Shown here: positions 16,076 through 24,484 of the stretch, in pieces
Layout: every line of letters starts with the position of its first letter
How positions within the stretch are numbered: the first letter of the stretch is position 1
From: Streptomyces gilvus
Lineage (GTDB): Bacteria > Actinomycetota > Actinomycetes > Streptomycetales > Streptomycetaceae
DNA: 64,000 bases
Assembly (NCBI RefSeq): GCF_022513565.1
Contig: NZ_JAKWBE010000004.1
Location: 248,001-312,000, forward strand
Reading direction: 5' to 3'
Notes under the pieces: model-generated
Database searches by the model: none
What the model saw: only the letters and a program-made list of their open reading frames with translations
Told to the model about the DNA's origin: nothing
Program-made: the position numbers and the translations under genes

Positions 16076-17221
16076 GTGTCCCTCACCTTCCACTGGTTCC
16101 TGCCCACCAACGGCGACAGCCGCCATGTGGTCGGTGGCGGCCACGGCACGCCGGCGACCGCCTCCGGCCGGGACCGGCCGCCGACGGTCGCCTACCTGAG
16201 CCAGATCGCCCGTGCCGCCGAGGACTTGGGCTTCGTCGGTGCGCTCACGCCGACCGGTGCGTGGTGCGAGGACGCGTGGCTGACCACCGCCATGGTCAGC
16301 CAGAACACCGAGCGGCTGAAGTTCCTGGTCGCCTTCCGACCCGGCTTCGTCTCGCCGACGCTGGCCGCGCAGATGGCGTCCACCTTCCAGCGGCAGTCCG
16401 GCGGGCGGCTGCTGCTGAATGTCGTCACCGGCGGCGAGAGCCACGAGCAGCGGGCCTACGGGGACTTCCTCGACAAGGACGACCGCTACCGCCGCACCGG
16501 CGAATTCCTCGAGATCGTACGGGGGTTGTGGGAGGGCAAGACCGTCGACCTGCGCGGTGAACACCTCCAGGTCGAGGACGCCAGACTGGCCCGGCTGCCC
16601 GATCCCGTCCCCGAGGTGTACTTCGGCGGATCCTCGCCGATCGCCGGACAGGTCGCCGCGAAGTACGTCGACACCTACCTCACCTGGGGCGAGCCGCCCG
16701 CGCAGGTGGCCGAGAAGATCGCCTGGATCCGTGGGCTCGCGGCGCAGGAGGGGCGCACCCTGCGCTTCGGGATCCGGCTGCACGTCATCACCCGCGACAC
16801 CGCCGAGCAGGCGTGGGCGGAGGCGAACCGCCTGCTGGACGGATTCGACCCCGAGACGGTGAAGTCGGTGCAGGCCGGACTCGCCCGTAGCGAGTCCGAG
16901 GGACAGCGGCGGATGCTCGCCCTGCACGGCGGCGGCAACCGGGACGGCCTGGAGATCCACCCCAACCTGTGGGCCGGCATCGGCCTGGTGCGGGGCGGCG
17001 CGGGCACCGCCCTGGTCGGCAGCCATGACGAGGTCGCCGAGCGGATCGAGGAGTACCACGCCCTGGGCATCGACGAGTTCGTCCTCTCCGGCTATCCGCA
17101 CCTGGAGGAGGCGTACTGGTTCGGCGAGGGGGTGCTGCCCCGCCTCGCCGCCCAGGGACTGTGGCGGCACCCGTCCGGCAGCGCGACGACACCGTCGGCC
17201 CAGGTGCCGTTCGCGAGCTGA
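16076..17221 (+). CDS. ssuD: FMNH2-dependent alkanesulfonate monooxygenase (SsuD type)
   Basis: The 381 residues equal the length of E. coli SsuD. The luciferase-like barrel has FHWFLPTNGDSR at the N-terminus, GALTPTGAWCEDAW (active-site Cys region), LKFLVAFRPGFVSPTLAAQM and YLTWGEPPAQVAEKI. A long C-terminal run, NLWAGIGLVRGGAGTALVG, is nearly identical to E. coli SsuD as I recall it. It cleaves C-S bonds of alkanesulfonates with O2 and FMNH2 from SsuE to release sulfite and aldehyde. No ssuABC transporter genes are in the window. The start is GTG with GGAGA upstream. Confidence 0.92.
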   Translation: MSLTFHWFLPTNGDSRHVVGGGHGTPATASGRDRPPTVAYLSQIARAAEDLGFVGALTPTGAWCEDAWLTTAMVSQNTERLKFLVAFRPGFVSPTLAAQMASTFQRQSGGRLLLNVVTGGESHEQRAYGDFLDKDDRYRRTGEFLEIVRGLWEGKTVDLRGEHLQVEDARLARLPDPVPEVYFGGSSPIAGQVAAKYVDTYLTWGEPPAQVAEKIAWIRGLAAQEGRTLRFGIRLHVITRDTAEQAWAEANRLLDGFDPETVKSVQAGLARSESEGQRRMLALHGGGNRDGLEIHPNLWAGIGLVRGGAGTALVGSHDEVAERIEEYHALGIDEFVLSGYPHLEEAYWFGEGVLPRLAAQGLWRHPSGSATTPSAQVPFAS

Positions 17222-17227
17222 GGCGCC

Positions 17228-18148
17228 TTACCGGGAGCGGTTGGCCAGGGCCCGGCGCACCGTCCGTGTGAGGATCGGGGGCATCAGGTCCACGCCTATG
17301 CGGCGGGCGCGGGAGCGCGGTCGGCGGGGAGCGGGAACCGGGGGCGCGCCGGGGGCGGCCGCCGGCTTCTGCGGCTCGGGCGGTGCGTAGTGCCGGGAGT
17401 GCGGGAAGGGCGGGGCCTGCATGCCCTTGTTGGCGCGGGTGCGCACCAGCCGGTGCCCGGCGGCGTCCTGCACGCTCAGCCCGATGTCCGTCCGCTCCTC
17501 CAGCATCGCCAGCAGCTCCTCCTGCACCGGCTCGGGATCGCCCCAAGTGCCGTACAGCTTCTGGGTGCTGAGGCATATCGGGCGCAGTCCGCGGTTGAGC
17601 ACGGCCTCCCAGGTGGCGACCGAGACGCCGGGGGTGTGCTCGGAGCGGAAGTCGTCGAGGACGACGATGCCCTCGGGCAGCAGCAGGTCGCGGGCGGCCC
17701 CGATGTCGTCGCGTACGTGCTCGTACAGGTGGGAGGCGTCGATGTGGACGAAGCGGCAGGTGCCCGGCTTCACCTCCGCCGAGATCACCGAGGACGGGGC
17801 CTCCAGCACCCGGGGGAGGGTGTCGTGGAAGGAGAGGTAGTTGCGCTCGAAGGCCTGCCGGGTGAGGGAGGAGTACGACTTCGCCGTCTCGGCCTGGTTG
17901 GCGCCGTCCGGCGCCTCACCGCCGAAGAGGTCGCAGACCGTGAACTCCTCGTCGTCCTGCCGGTGTTGGCCGAGCAGGATCGCGCTCTTGCCCATGTAGA
18001 CGCCGAGTTCCACCAGATCGCCCCGGAAGCCGCCCTTTTCCTGCCGCTCCAGGAACCAGGTGAACAGGAGCTGGTCCAGCGGAGGGAACCAGCCGGGAAC
18101 GTCTTTGAGCTCGGCGGGGTTCTTGTCGATTGACTGTGCGATCGCCAT
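17228..18148 (-). CDS. Class I SAM-dependent methyltransferase, TylF/MycF-like
   Basis: The 306-residue protein has a SAM-binding glycine-poor motif I, GDLVELGVYMGKSAILLGQ (about residues 43-61). FVHIDASHLYEHVRDDI is an acidic metal-site region, and EGIVVLDDFRSEHTPG continues the macrocin O-methyltransferase-like pattern. The last 70 residues are proline/arginine-rich (RRPRSRARRIG) and probably disordered. It likely methylates a small-molecule hydroxyl with a divalent metal; the substrate is unknown and no glycosyl or polyketide genes are nearby. It converges tail-to-tail with ssuD with only 6 bp between stops. Confidence 0.8.
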   Translation of the reverse strand: MAIAQSIDKNPAELKDVPGWFPPLDQLLFTWFLERQEKGGFRGDLVELGVYMGKSAILLGQHRQDDEEFTVCDLFGGEAPDGANQAETAKSYSSLTRQAFERNYLSFHDTLPRVLEAPSSVISAEVKPGTCRFVHIDASHLYEHVRDDIGAARDLLLPEGIVVLDDFRSEHTPGVSVATWEAVLNRGLRPICLSTQKLYGTWGDPEPVQEELLAMLEERTDIGLSVQDAAGHRLVRTRANKGMQAPPFPHSRHYAPPEPQKPAAAPGAPPVPAPRRPRSRARRIGVDLMPPILTRTVRRALANRSR

Positions 18149-18211
18149 GGAACGAGTCTGCTCATCCGGCGCCGGAGAAAGTGGCCGCCGACTGAATGTC
18201 CGGTGAACAGC

Positions 18212-19267
18212 TCAGTCGGCCCAGGGCGCGGCCAGAGCGTCGAGATGGGCCCGGCGCACCTCGGCCGTCTGACCCTGCACGAGGAGGAACATCCCTTCGC
18301 GGGCGAGGCGTTGGGCAGTCCCGGCCAGATCCATGGCGCGCCCGCCGCCCGCCACGATCGCCGCTGTCGTCGCCGCGCGCATGAGGTCGTACGACCGTGT
18401 CTTGAGCGCCAGGCGTTCCTCGACGCGCTCGTGCGGGACCGGGTGTTCAGCCAGGGCGTACACCTGTCGCCGCAGCTCGTCGAGGCGTCCGCGCAGGGTC
18501 CGTGCCGTCTCCGCCTCCCCGGCCTCCTCCAGCACCCGCAGCGCCGCGTACGCCACGCCGAAGACGGCGGGGGAGGCGTTGGTGTTGCGGGGCCGGTCCA
18601 CCAGGGCGAACTTCTCCTGCGGGGTGCGCAGCACCACCGACTCCTCGGGCAGCCACAGCCCGTCCAGCTCCAGGGAGACGGTACGGGCGGCGGTGAGCGC
18701 CGCCAGCCGCATGGGCGGCGACGGGCGCAGCCCGGGCTGCTCGCGCGCCTCGGTGAAGGCGAACACCACCTCGTCCGTGCCGGTCACCCCGGCGAGCAGC
18801 ATCACGTCGTTCAGGCCCCAGCCGGTGTACCAGGGCACCGTCCCCTCGAAGCGCCAGCCGCCGCGCTCGGCGCTCGCGCGGACCGGGACCCGAGGAAAGG
18901 CACGTACGTGCGCGAAGGCGATGCCCGCCAGCAGTTCCCCGGTGGCCAGGGGCCGCAACAGCCGCTCCCTGACGGGCAGTTCGGACTGCGCCAGCAGTTT
19001 CACCGGTGTGTGGTGCTGGGTCTGCACGAACCAGGTCGAGCAGCAGGCCCCGGCGAGGATCTCCATGATCTCCCGCGCCACCGCGTCGGGGGCGCCCGCG
19101 CCGCCGTACTCCTGCGGCGCACTCACGCCGAGCAGCCCCGACCGCCTGATCGCCGCGATGTGACTCTCGGGCACGCCGTCCTGGTCGACCTGTTCCGCGC
19201 GCGGGGCGAGGAGGTCGTCCGCGAGGGTTTGGGCGGTGGCGATGAGCGGGTGCGGTGCGGCGGTCAT
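18212..19267 (-). CDS. Acyl-CoA dehydrogenase-fold flavoprotein (possibly SfnB/DszC-like)
   Basis: The 351-residue protein has the helical N-domain (GLLGVSAPQEYGGAGAP), a middle beta-domain (WRFEGTVPWYTGWGLNDVML) and C-terminal helices. Sequence details, such as the short ATGELLAGIAFAHV strand and no clear catalytic Glu, look more like the flavin monooxygenase branch (SfnB, DszC) than true acyl-CoA dehydrogenases. Lying near ssuED and a Cys leader, a role in organosulfur oxidation is plausible, but this is inference. The ATG at 19267 is chosen; longer frames run into the divergent YciI gene. Confidence 0.7.
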   Translation of the reverse strand: MTAAPHPLIATAQTLADDLLAPRAEQVDQDGVPESHIAAIRRSGLLGVSAPQEYGGAGAPDAVAREIMEILAGACCSTWFVQTQHHTPVKLLAQSELPVRERLLRPLATGELLAGIAFAHVRAFPRVPVRASAERGGWRFEGTVPWYTGWGLNDVMLLAGVTGTDEVVFAFTEAREQPGLRPSPPMRLAALTAARTVSLELDGLWLPEESVVLRTPQEKFALVDRPRNTNASPAVFGVAYAALRVLEEAGEAETARTLRGRLDELRRQVYALAEHPVPHERVEERLALKTRSYDLMRAATTAAIVAGGGRAMDLAGTAQRLAREGMFLLVQGQTAEVRRAHLDALAAPWAD

Positions 19268-19299
19268 GGAAAAGATTCTCCCGATCTCGCCGTGCGCGG

Positions 19300-19326
19300 T
19301 GTCGATCCGGGGGCGTGCCGTTCGTG
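19300..19326 (+). promoter_or_regulatory. Candidate ECF42-type promoter for the YciI/sigma operon
   Basis: TGTCGA at 19300-19305 and CGTG at 19323, separated by 17 bp, resemble the TGTCGA and CGWC elements I recall for ECF42 sigma factors. The element is 41 bp before the YciI start. The -10 match is imperfect. Confidence 0.45.
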
Positions 19327-19366
19327 TAGGAGGTGAGAGAACAGCTACGACGCCCAGGAGGCCGTC

Positions 19367-19717
19367 ATGACGTACTACCTGCTCAGCGTGGTCACCCCGA
19401 CCGACGGCACGCCGCCCGGGCCCGACGAGATGGCGCAGATCATGCGCAACGTCGAGGCTTTCAACCAGGAACTGCGCGACGCCGGCGCCTGGGTCTTCGC
19501 CGGTGGCCTGCACAGCCCGGACACGGCGACCGTGCTGCGCCCCAAGGGCGCCGACATTCTGGTCAGCGACGGTCCCTACGCCGAGGGGAAGGAGTACCTC
19601 GGCGGACTGAGCCTGATCCGGGCCCACGACCTGGACGCGGCCCTGGAGTGGGGCCGGAAGGCGGTCCGCGCCATCGGCCTGCCGGTCGAGGTCCGCCCCT
19701 TCGTGGACAGCCACTAG
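19367..19717 (+). CDS. YciI-related DGPF-domain protein
   Basis: The 116-residue protein has the fold typical of YCII proteins ([15 protein letters not shown] at the start). The diagnostic DGPY segment ([19 protein letters not shown]) gives the DGPF domain its name. A C-terminal helix [10 protein letters not shown] and strand VEVRPF close the fold. These small dimeric proteins are encoded in pairs with ECF42 sigma factors, whose promoters usually drive them; their reaction is unknown. The stop TAG overlaps the GTG start of the sigma gene by one base. Confidence 0.88.
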   Translation: MTYYLLSVVTPTDGTPPGPDEMAQIMRNVEAFNQELRDAGAWVFAGGLHSPDTATVLRPKGADILVSDGPYAEGKEYLGGLSLIRAHDLDAALEWGRKAVRAIGLPVEVRPFVDSH

Positions 19718-20913
19718 TGGCCGACGCAGTCGACGTCGAGGCCGTCTTCCGTTCCGAGTACGGTCGCGCGGTCTCCGTCCTCGTCCGTTTCCTCGGCGAC
19801 ATCGACCTCGCCGAGGAAGCGGTGCAGGACGCCTTCGCCACGGCCGTGCAGCGCTGGCCGGAGACCGGCGTGCCGCCGAGCCCGGCCGGCTGGATCATCA
19901 CCACCGCCCGCAACCGCGCGATCGACCGGCTGCGCAGGGAGGCCAAGCGGGACGAGCGACAGGCCGAGGCCACCCTGCTCAACACGCCCGACGCACCGGC
20001 CGAGGAGGGCCCCGTGCGCGACGACCGGCTCCGCCTGATCTTCACCTGCTGCCACCCAGCCCTCGCGACCCCGGCGCAGGTCGCCCTCACCCTGCGCCTG
20101 CTCGGCGGCCTCACCACACCCCAGATCGCCCGCGCCTTCCTGGTGCCAGAACCGACCATGGCTCAACGCCTGGTCCGCGCCAAGGCCAAGATCCGCGACG
20201 CCCGGATCCCGTACCGCCTACCCCGCGACGCCGACCTCCCGGACCGGCTGCAGGGCGTCCTGGCCGTCGTCTACCTGATCTTCAACCAGGGCTACGAGGG
20301 CACACCCGAGCTGACGTCGGAGGCGCTGCGCCTCGGCCGGCTGCTCACCGACCTGATGCCGGACGAGCCCGAGGCCGTCGGCCTGCTCGCGCTGATGCTC
20401 CTCGTCGACTCCCGCCGGGACGCCCGCCAGGACGAGCACGGCGAACTGGTGCCGCTGCCCGAACAGGACCGCGCCCGCTGGAACCGGGAGCTGATCGCCG
20501 AGGGGCAGTCCCTCGTACGCCGCTGCCTGCGCCGCAACCAGCCCGGCCCGTACCAGATCCAGGCCGCCATCCAGGCCGTCCACAGCGACGCGGCCACCGC
20601 GGAGGCCACCGACTGGGGGCAGATCCTCAGCCTGTACGACCAGTTGACGGCCTTCACCCCGAGCCCGGTCGTGGCGCTGAACCGGGCGGTCGCGGTGGCC
20701 GAGACCGAGGGACCGCGCCGGGCGCTGGACCTGGTCGACGCCCTGGACCTCGACGGGTACCACGTCTTCCACGCGGTCCGCGCCGACCTGCTGCGCCGGC
20801 TGGGCCGCGACACCGAGGCGGTGCGGGCGTACGAGACGGCCGTCGAGCGGGCCGAGAGCCCGGCGGAGCGCGCCTTCCTGGAACGGCGTCGGCGGGAACT
20901 CCTGCGGACGTGA
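19717..20913 (+). CDS. ECF42-group RNA polymerase sigma factor with C-terminal TPR-like extension
   Basis: The protein is 398 residues. Sigma-2 is [20 protein letters not shown] then [17 protein letters not shown]; sigma-4 is [20 protein letters not shown] with [16 protein letters not shown] long C-terminal domain (about residues 190-398, DUF6596) starts [19 protein letters not shown] ([20 protein letters not shown]) and has helical repeats. No anti-sigma factor gene is adjacent, as usual for ECF42, where the extension itself is thought to regulate activity. The GTG start overlaps the YciI stop. A hairpin at 20994-21012 may end the transcript. Confidence 0.9.
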   Translation: MADAVDVEAVFRSEYGRAVSVLVRFLGDIDLAEEAVQDAFATAVQRWPETGVPPSPAGWIITTARNRAIDRLRREAKRDERQAEATLLNTPDAPAEEGPVRDDRLRLIFTCCHPALATPAQVALTLRLLGGLTTPQIARAFLVPEPTMAQRLVRAKAKIRDARIPYRLPRDADLPDRLQGVLAVVYLIFNQGYEGTPELTSEALRLGRLLTDLMPDEPEAVGLLALMLLVDSRRDARQDEHGELVPLPEQDRARWNRELIAEGQSLVRRCLRRNQPGPYQIQAAIQAVHSDAATAEATDWGQILSLYDQLTAFTPSPVVALNRAVAVAETEGPRRALDLVDALDLDGYHVFHAVRADLLRRLGRDTEAVRAYETAVERAESPAERAFLERRRRELLRT

Positions 20914-20989
20914 CGGGAGGGCGCCGTTCGCGGGCGGAATTTATTTTGGTGTATGAAAGGTTGGCATATACACCCGAGCCCGAATCTGA

Positions 20990-21157
20990 TGGTGGCGACG
21001 CGGAGCGTCGCCGCGTCTGCTCCGGCGGAGCCGGAGCTGGCGCATTCGTCGGTACGCGGCGAACCTCGCGGGCGGCGAGGACGAGAAGACGGCGCGCGCG
21101 GCGGCGGACCGCACCATCGCCGCCTACACCGGAGCCGGTGAGCCCGACGAGCGCTGA
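20990..21157 (+). pseudogene. Possible gene remnant in the 328-bp gap before the ClC gene
   Basis: The gap 20914-21241 begins with an AT-rich patch (20938-20972) holding an inverted repeat GGTGTAT/ATACACC (20948-20974), then a hairpin with 8-bp stem at 20994-21012. A frame without a start codon ends at 21157 in GEDEKTARAAADRTIAAYTG, which has normal Streptomyces codon choice and amphipathic character. This suggests the tail of a decayed gene. I do not recognise it. Confidence 0.3.
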
Positions 21158-21241
21158 CACGGGCTAGGACCTGTGGCCCGGACTGTCTTCCATGGGTATG
21201 TTCGTCCCGATATATGGCGATAGTGGGAGCGGCCACCGCGG

Positions 21242-22633
21242 GTGGCGCCGACATCGGGAGGACCCATCACCGGAACGACGTCGGAGGGCCGCTCCCGGGC
21301 CGCGGCGCGCAGTCAGCCTCCGGAAGCCGATCTGCTGCGGACCATGCTGGGCCGGCCGGAGTACCGCAAGGCCCTGGTGTTCTGCGGGCTGATCGGTGTT
21401 CCGGTGGCCCTGATCGCGTTCTGGTTCCTGGTGGCCCTGCGCCAGCTGGAAGAGCTGCTCTGGACGACCTGGCCCAAGGACCTGGGCTGGAAACAGGCGC
21501 CCTGGTGGTGGGCGCTCCCGCTGCTGACGGTGGCCGGCCTCGTCGTCGGCCTGGTGGTCGCCCGATTTCCCGGCCGTGGCGGACACCTTCCCGCCGGGGG
21601 CCTGCACGCCGGAGGCGTCTCCAGCAAGGCGCTGCCGGGTGTCCTGATCGCCGCCCTGGTCGGTCTGCCCCTCGGCGTCGTGCTGGGACCCGAGGCGCCG
21701 CTGATCGCGATGGGCGGCGGACTGGCAGTGCTCTTCGCGAGCCTGGTCCGCGCGCCGCGGACCGAGGCGAGTACGGCGCTGCTGGGCGCGGCGGGGGCGG
21801 CGGCCGCCATCTCCGCGCTCTTCGGGAACCCGATCGTGGGAGCGGTGCTGCTGATGGAGGTCGCCGGGGTGGGCGGGCCGCAGCTGTTCGCGGTGATGCT
21901 GCCGGCCCTGCTGGCCAGCGGGGTGGGAGACCTGATCTTCACCGGCTTCGTCCACTGGACCGGCCTCGACACAGGGAGCCTGAACATCGGCCTGCCCAAG
22001 CCGCCGCCACTCGACTGGGGTGACGTGCTCTGGGTGCTGGTGCTGGCGCCCGCCCTGGCGTTCCTCGTCCACTGGACCTTCGTGGGCGGGCGGCTCGCGG
22101 CCCGTTTCGTGGCGACCCGGACGGTGCGGAACACGACCCTCTGCGCGCTCGGCGCCGGGGTCAGCGTCACCCTCTACGCACTTGCCACGGGACGCTCACC
22201 GGCCGAGGCGGCCCTGTCCGGGGAGGCCACGCTGGCCCGGCTGGCACAGGACCCGCACGCCTGGCCGGTGGGCGCGCTCATCGCCGTCCTGGCCTTCAAG
22301 GGCCTGGCGTACGCGCTGTGTCTGGGCAGCATGCGCGGTGGCCCCGTGTTTCCCGCGCTGTTCCTGGGCGGGGCGGCCGGAGTCCTGTTGGCACCGCTGC
22401 CCGGACTGGGACTGGTCCCGGCGATGGCGGTCGGGATGGCGGCCTCGGTGACCGCGGCCCTGCGGCTGCCGGTGAGCGGCGTCGTCCTGGTCGTACTGCT
22501 GCTGGGCAACGTGGAGACCGTGGCCCTCGTCGTGCTGGCCGCCGTCGTGTCGTTCGTCGTCACCCAGACGCTGCCACAGGGCCCGAGCCTCCGGGCGGCC
22601 GACGGACAACCGGCCGAACAACCGGCCCACTGA
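21242..22633 (+). CDS. ClC-family chloride channel/transporter
   Basis: The 463-residue membrane protein has about ten to twelve hydrophobic helices. ClC selectivity-filter segments are recognisable: GVVLGPEAPLIAMGGGLA (variant of GREGP), then IVGAVLLMEVAGVGG, then MRGGPVFPALFLGGAAGVLL (variant of GxFxP). The Ser-Gly-Ser filter GSGIP is not preserved as such. It moves chloride or related anions across the inner membrane, as channel or proton exchanger. The GTG at 21242 is the first in-frame start; no strong ribosome-binding site is seen, so the N-terminus is uncertain by about 30 residues. Confidence 0.85.
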   Translation: MAPTSGGPITGTTSEGRSRAAARSQPPEADLLRTMLGRPEYRKALVFCGLIGVPVALIAFWFLVALRQLEELLWTTWPKDLGWKQAPWWWALPLLTVAGLVVGLVVARFPGRGGHLPAGGLHAGGVSSKALPGVLIAALVGLPLGVVLGPEAPLIAMGGGLAVLFASLVRAPRTEASTALLGAAGAAAAISALFGNPIVGAVLLMEVAGVGGPQLFAVMLPALLASGVGDLIFTGFVHWTGLDTGSLNIGLPKPPPLDWGDVLWVLVLAPALAFLVHWTFVGGRLAARFVATRTVRNTTLCALGAGVSVTLYALATGRSPAEAALSGEATLARLAQDPHAWPVGALIAVLAFKGLAYALCLGSMRGGPVFPALFLGGAAGVLLAPLPGLGLVPAMAVGMAASVTAALRLPVSGVVLVVLLLGNVETVALVVLAAVVSFVVTQTLPQGPSLRAADGQPAEQPAH

Positions 22634-22656
22634 CGCCCTCTCGCCCCGGACCGTCG

Positions 22657-23583
22657 CTATGTGTCGTCGGGCGGCGCGTCCGGCAGCCCGGGCGTGCCCA
22701 GACGGCGGGCCGCCCACGGTTCGCGGGCGATGACGGCGCCGGCCGTGACGCACAGGGTCGCGACCACGCACAGCGTGATGAGCCAGGACAGCAGGGTGAA
22801 GACGGCGCCCAGCGAGCCGTACTTGTCCAGGCTGTGGTTGAGGGCCCGCGGCACGTACAGCGGCGCCAAGGAGGTGAGCACGCTCAGGGCCGCTCCGGTC
22901 AGCAGCGAGCCCGGCAGCAGCGGCAGCCACGGCACGCGCGCCACCAGCAGCAGATGCTGCGTCCACCACCAGATGGCGACGTCCGCGATCAGCAGCAGGG
23001 GCACGCCGAGCCACAGACCGAGGCCGAAGCCGTCGCGCAGGGTCCCCTGCACTCCGAACATCAGCAGCCAGGCCGCGAGCCAGACGACCCAGCGCCAGGC
23101 AGCCACCCGCGCACCCGCCTTGGGCAGGCTCCAGGCACGCTGGCACATCCGCTGCATGGCACGGCTGCACGCGGTGGCCGAGATGAGCACCATCAGCCCG
23201 CCGACCACACCGGTGGTCTGCCGGAGCTCGTCGGAGGGGTCACCAGTGCCTTGAACGGCCTTGTCGAGTTCGGCGTTCACGCTTCCCGTCAGTCCGAAGG
23301 CGTCGCGCACGGAGTGGACGAGCTGGTCACGCAGGGCCGGTGGGGCGACGGAGGCCACCACGAACAGCAGCGGGACGGCCGTGAGGAACGTCTGGGCGGC
23401 CAGCCGGGTCGCCGAGTCGAGCACGTTCACCGAGATCAGATGCGACAGCAGATGCGTGATCACCGGGAAGCGGGTCTCGGCCCGGGCCCGCAGACCCGTC
23501 AGGCGGGCCCGCGTCGAGGCGACGGATTCCCGCCGCGACGGGCGGTCCGGGCCGTTTCCTCCGGTCCCTGTCCCTGGCTGCAT
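22657..23583 (-). CDS. YihY/BrkB family membrane protein
   Basis: The 308-residue protein has six transmembrane helices. The family features are an N-terminal amphipathic region, the first helix with AAQTFLTAVPLLFVVASVAP, and a last pair of helices after LNHSLDKYGSLGAVFTLLSW. The YGSLGxxxxLLxW motif is highly typical. The family was once called RNase BN by mistake and its role is unresolved. It converges with the ClC gene (23 bp apart) and diverges from the GAP gene across a 22-bp perfect palindrome. Confidence 0.9.
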   Translation of the reverse strand: MQPGTGTGGNGPDRPSRRESVASTRARLTGLRARAETRFPVITHLLSHLISVNVLDSATRLAAQTFLTAVPLLFVVASVAPPALRDQLVHSVRDAFGLTGSVNAELDKAVQGTGDPSDELRQTTGVVGGLMVLISATACSRAMQRMCQRAWSLPKAGARVAAWRWVVWLAAWLLMFGVQGTLRDGFGLGLWLGVPLLLIADVAIWWWTQHLLLVARVPWLPLLPGSLLTGAALSVLTSLAPLYVPRALNHSLDKYGSLGAVFTLLSWLITLCVVATLCVTAGAVIAREPWAARRLGTPGLPDAPPDDT

Positions 23584-23686
23584 GCTGCCAGCGTGCCGCT
23601 CCTGTCACCGCTTGGCCCCGGCACGAGCACGACACGGGGCCGAACGGGTCAACGAAACGGCCTGAGCAGCGGGAAACGAGGGTCCC

Positions 23687-23708
23687 GGCTCACGCGATCG
23701 CGTGAGCC
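23687..23708. promoter_or_regulatory. Perfect 22-bp palindrome midway between brkB-like and GAP genes
   Basis: The half-site is GGCTCACGCGA and the other arm is its exact complement. Its centre is about 115 bp from both divergent start codons, so one bound regulator could act on both promoters. Two further GGTGAG half-sites follow at 23726 and 23750. Confidence 0.6.
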
Positions 23709-23812
23709 GCCCCGTCGTCGGCGAATGGTGAGCCGTGGGTCCAGCGGTGAGACTGAGGTCATGGGCGACAGCCGTTCCCCGTCCGGGCGGGCAGGAAGAC
23801 GCGGGGGCCGCG

Positions 23813-24484
23813 ATGGTGCTTGACCTGGTGTTCATCGGCCTCGCGATCGCCGTGTTCCCCCTGTCGGTGACCGCGTTCGTCCTGGTGCTGTCGGCTGATC
23901 GCGGTGTCTGGAAAGGCCTGGTCTTCATCCTGGCCTGGCTCGCCTGCTTCGTGGCCGTCCTGGCCGCCGTCCTGCTCACCACCGGCGGCGAACCGCCGGC
24001 TCCCAAGTCCCCGCCCTCCACCGCCTCCTCTTCCGTCAAGCTCGCCATCGGCTTGGGGCTCGTCGGGTACGGCTGGCACCGCCATCGGTCGCGGCACAGG
24101 AAGGACGAGCGGCACCGGCACCGGCACAAGTCGTCCGGCGGCGGGTTCATGACGCGGCTCGACCGGCTGTCCCTGTGGGGCGCGGCGGGGATGGCTCCGT
24201 TGCTCCAGCCCTGGGGGCTCGTGGCGGCCGGTGCGGCGACGGTGGTCAGCGCCGACCTGTCCCACGCATCGTCGTATCTGGCCCTGTTCGGGTACTGCCT
24301 GCTCGCCACGAGCAGTCTGCTGGCGATGGAGGTCTACACGACGTTCGCTCCGGACTCGGCCAGGGAGCGCCTCGGGAAGCTGCGCACCTGGATCGAGACC
24401 CATCAGGAGCAGGCGCTCGTGGCCGTGGCACTGGTGGCCGGGTTGTTCCTGGTGAGCAGGAGCATCAGTCAGCTGACGTCCTGA
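23813..24484 (+). CDS. GAP/Sap-family six-helix membrane protein with His/Arg-rich loop
   Basis: The 223-residue protein has about six transmembrane helices in two groups of three, as in GAP (Sap, sulfolipid-1-addressing-like) proteins. A central cytoplasmic loop at about residues 85-110 contains HRHRSRHRKDERHRHRHK, unusually rich in His and Arg. The first helix starts LVFIGLAIAVFPLSVTAFVL. Relatives are linked to export of glycolipids or peptidolipids; the substrate here is unknown. The ATG at 23813 is chosen from the start of the hydrophobic core; a GTG at 23735 is possible. The 3' end overlaps the convergent gene by 20 bp. Confidence 0.8.
   Translation: MVLDLVFIGLAIAVFPLSVTAFVLVLSADRGVWKGLVFILAWLACFVAVLAAVLLTTGGEPPAPKSPPSTASSSVKLAIGLGLVGYGWHRHRSRHRKDERHRHRHKSSGGGFMTRLDRLSLWGAAGMAPLLQPWGLVAAGAATVVSADLSHASSYLALFGYCLLATSSLLAMEVYTTFAPDSARERLGKLRTWIETHQEQALVAVALVAGLFLVSRSISQLTS

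Noticed and set aside
18212..19714. 500-codon version of the acyl-CoA-dehydrogenase-like gene
   Set aside because: The extra N-terminal 149 codons run antisense through the YciI gene and its promoter; the family start aligns with ATG 19267.
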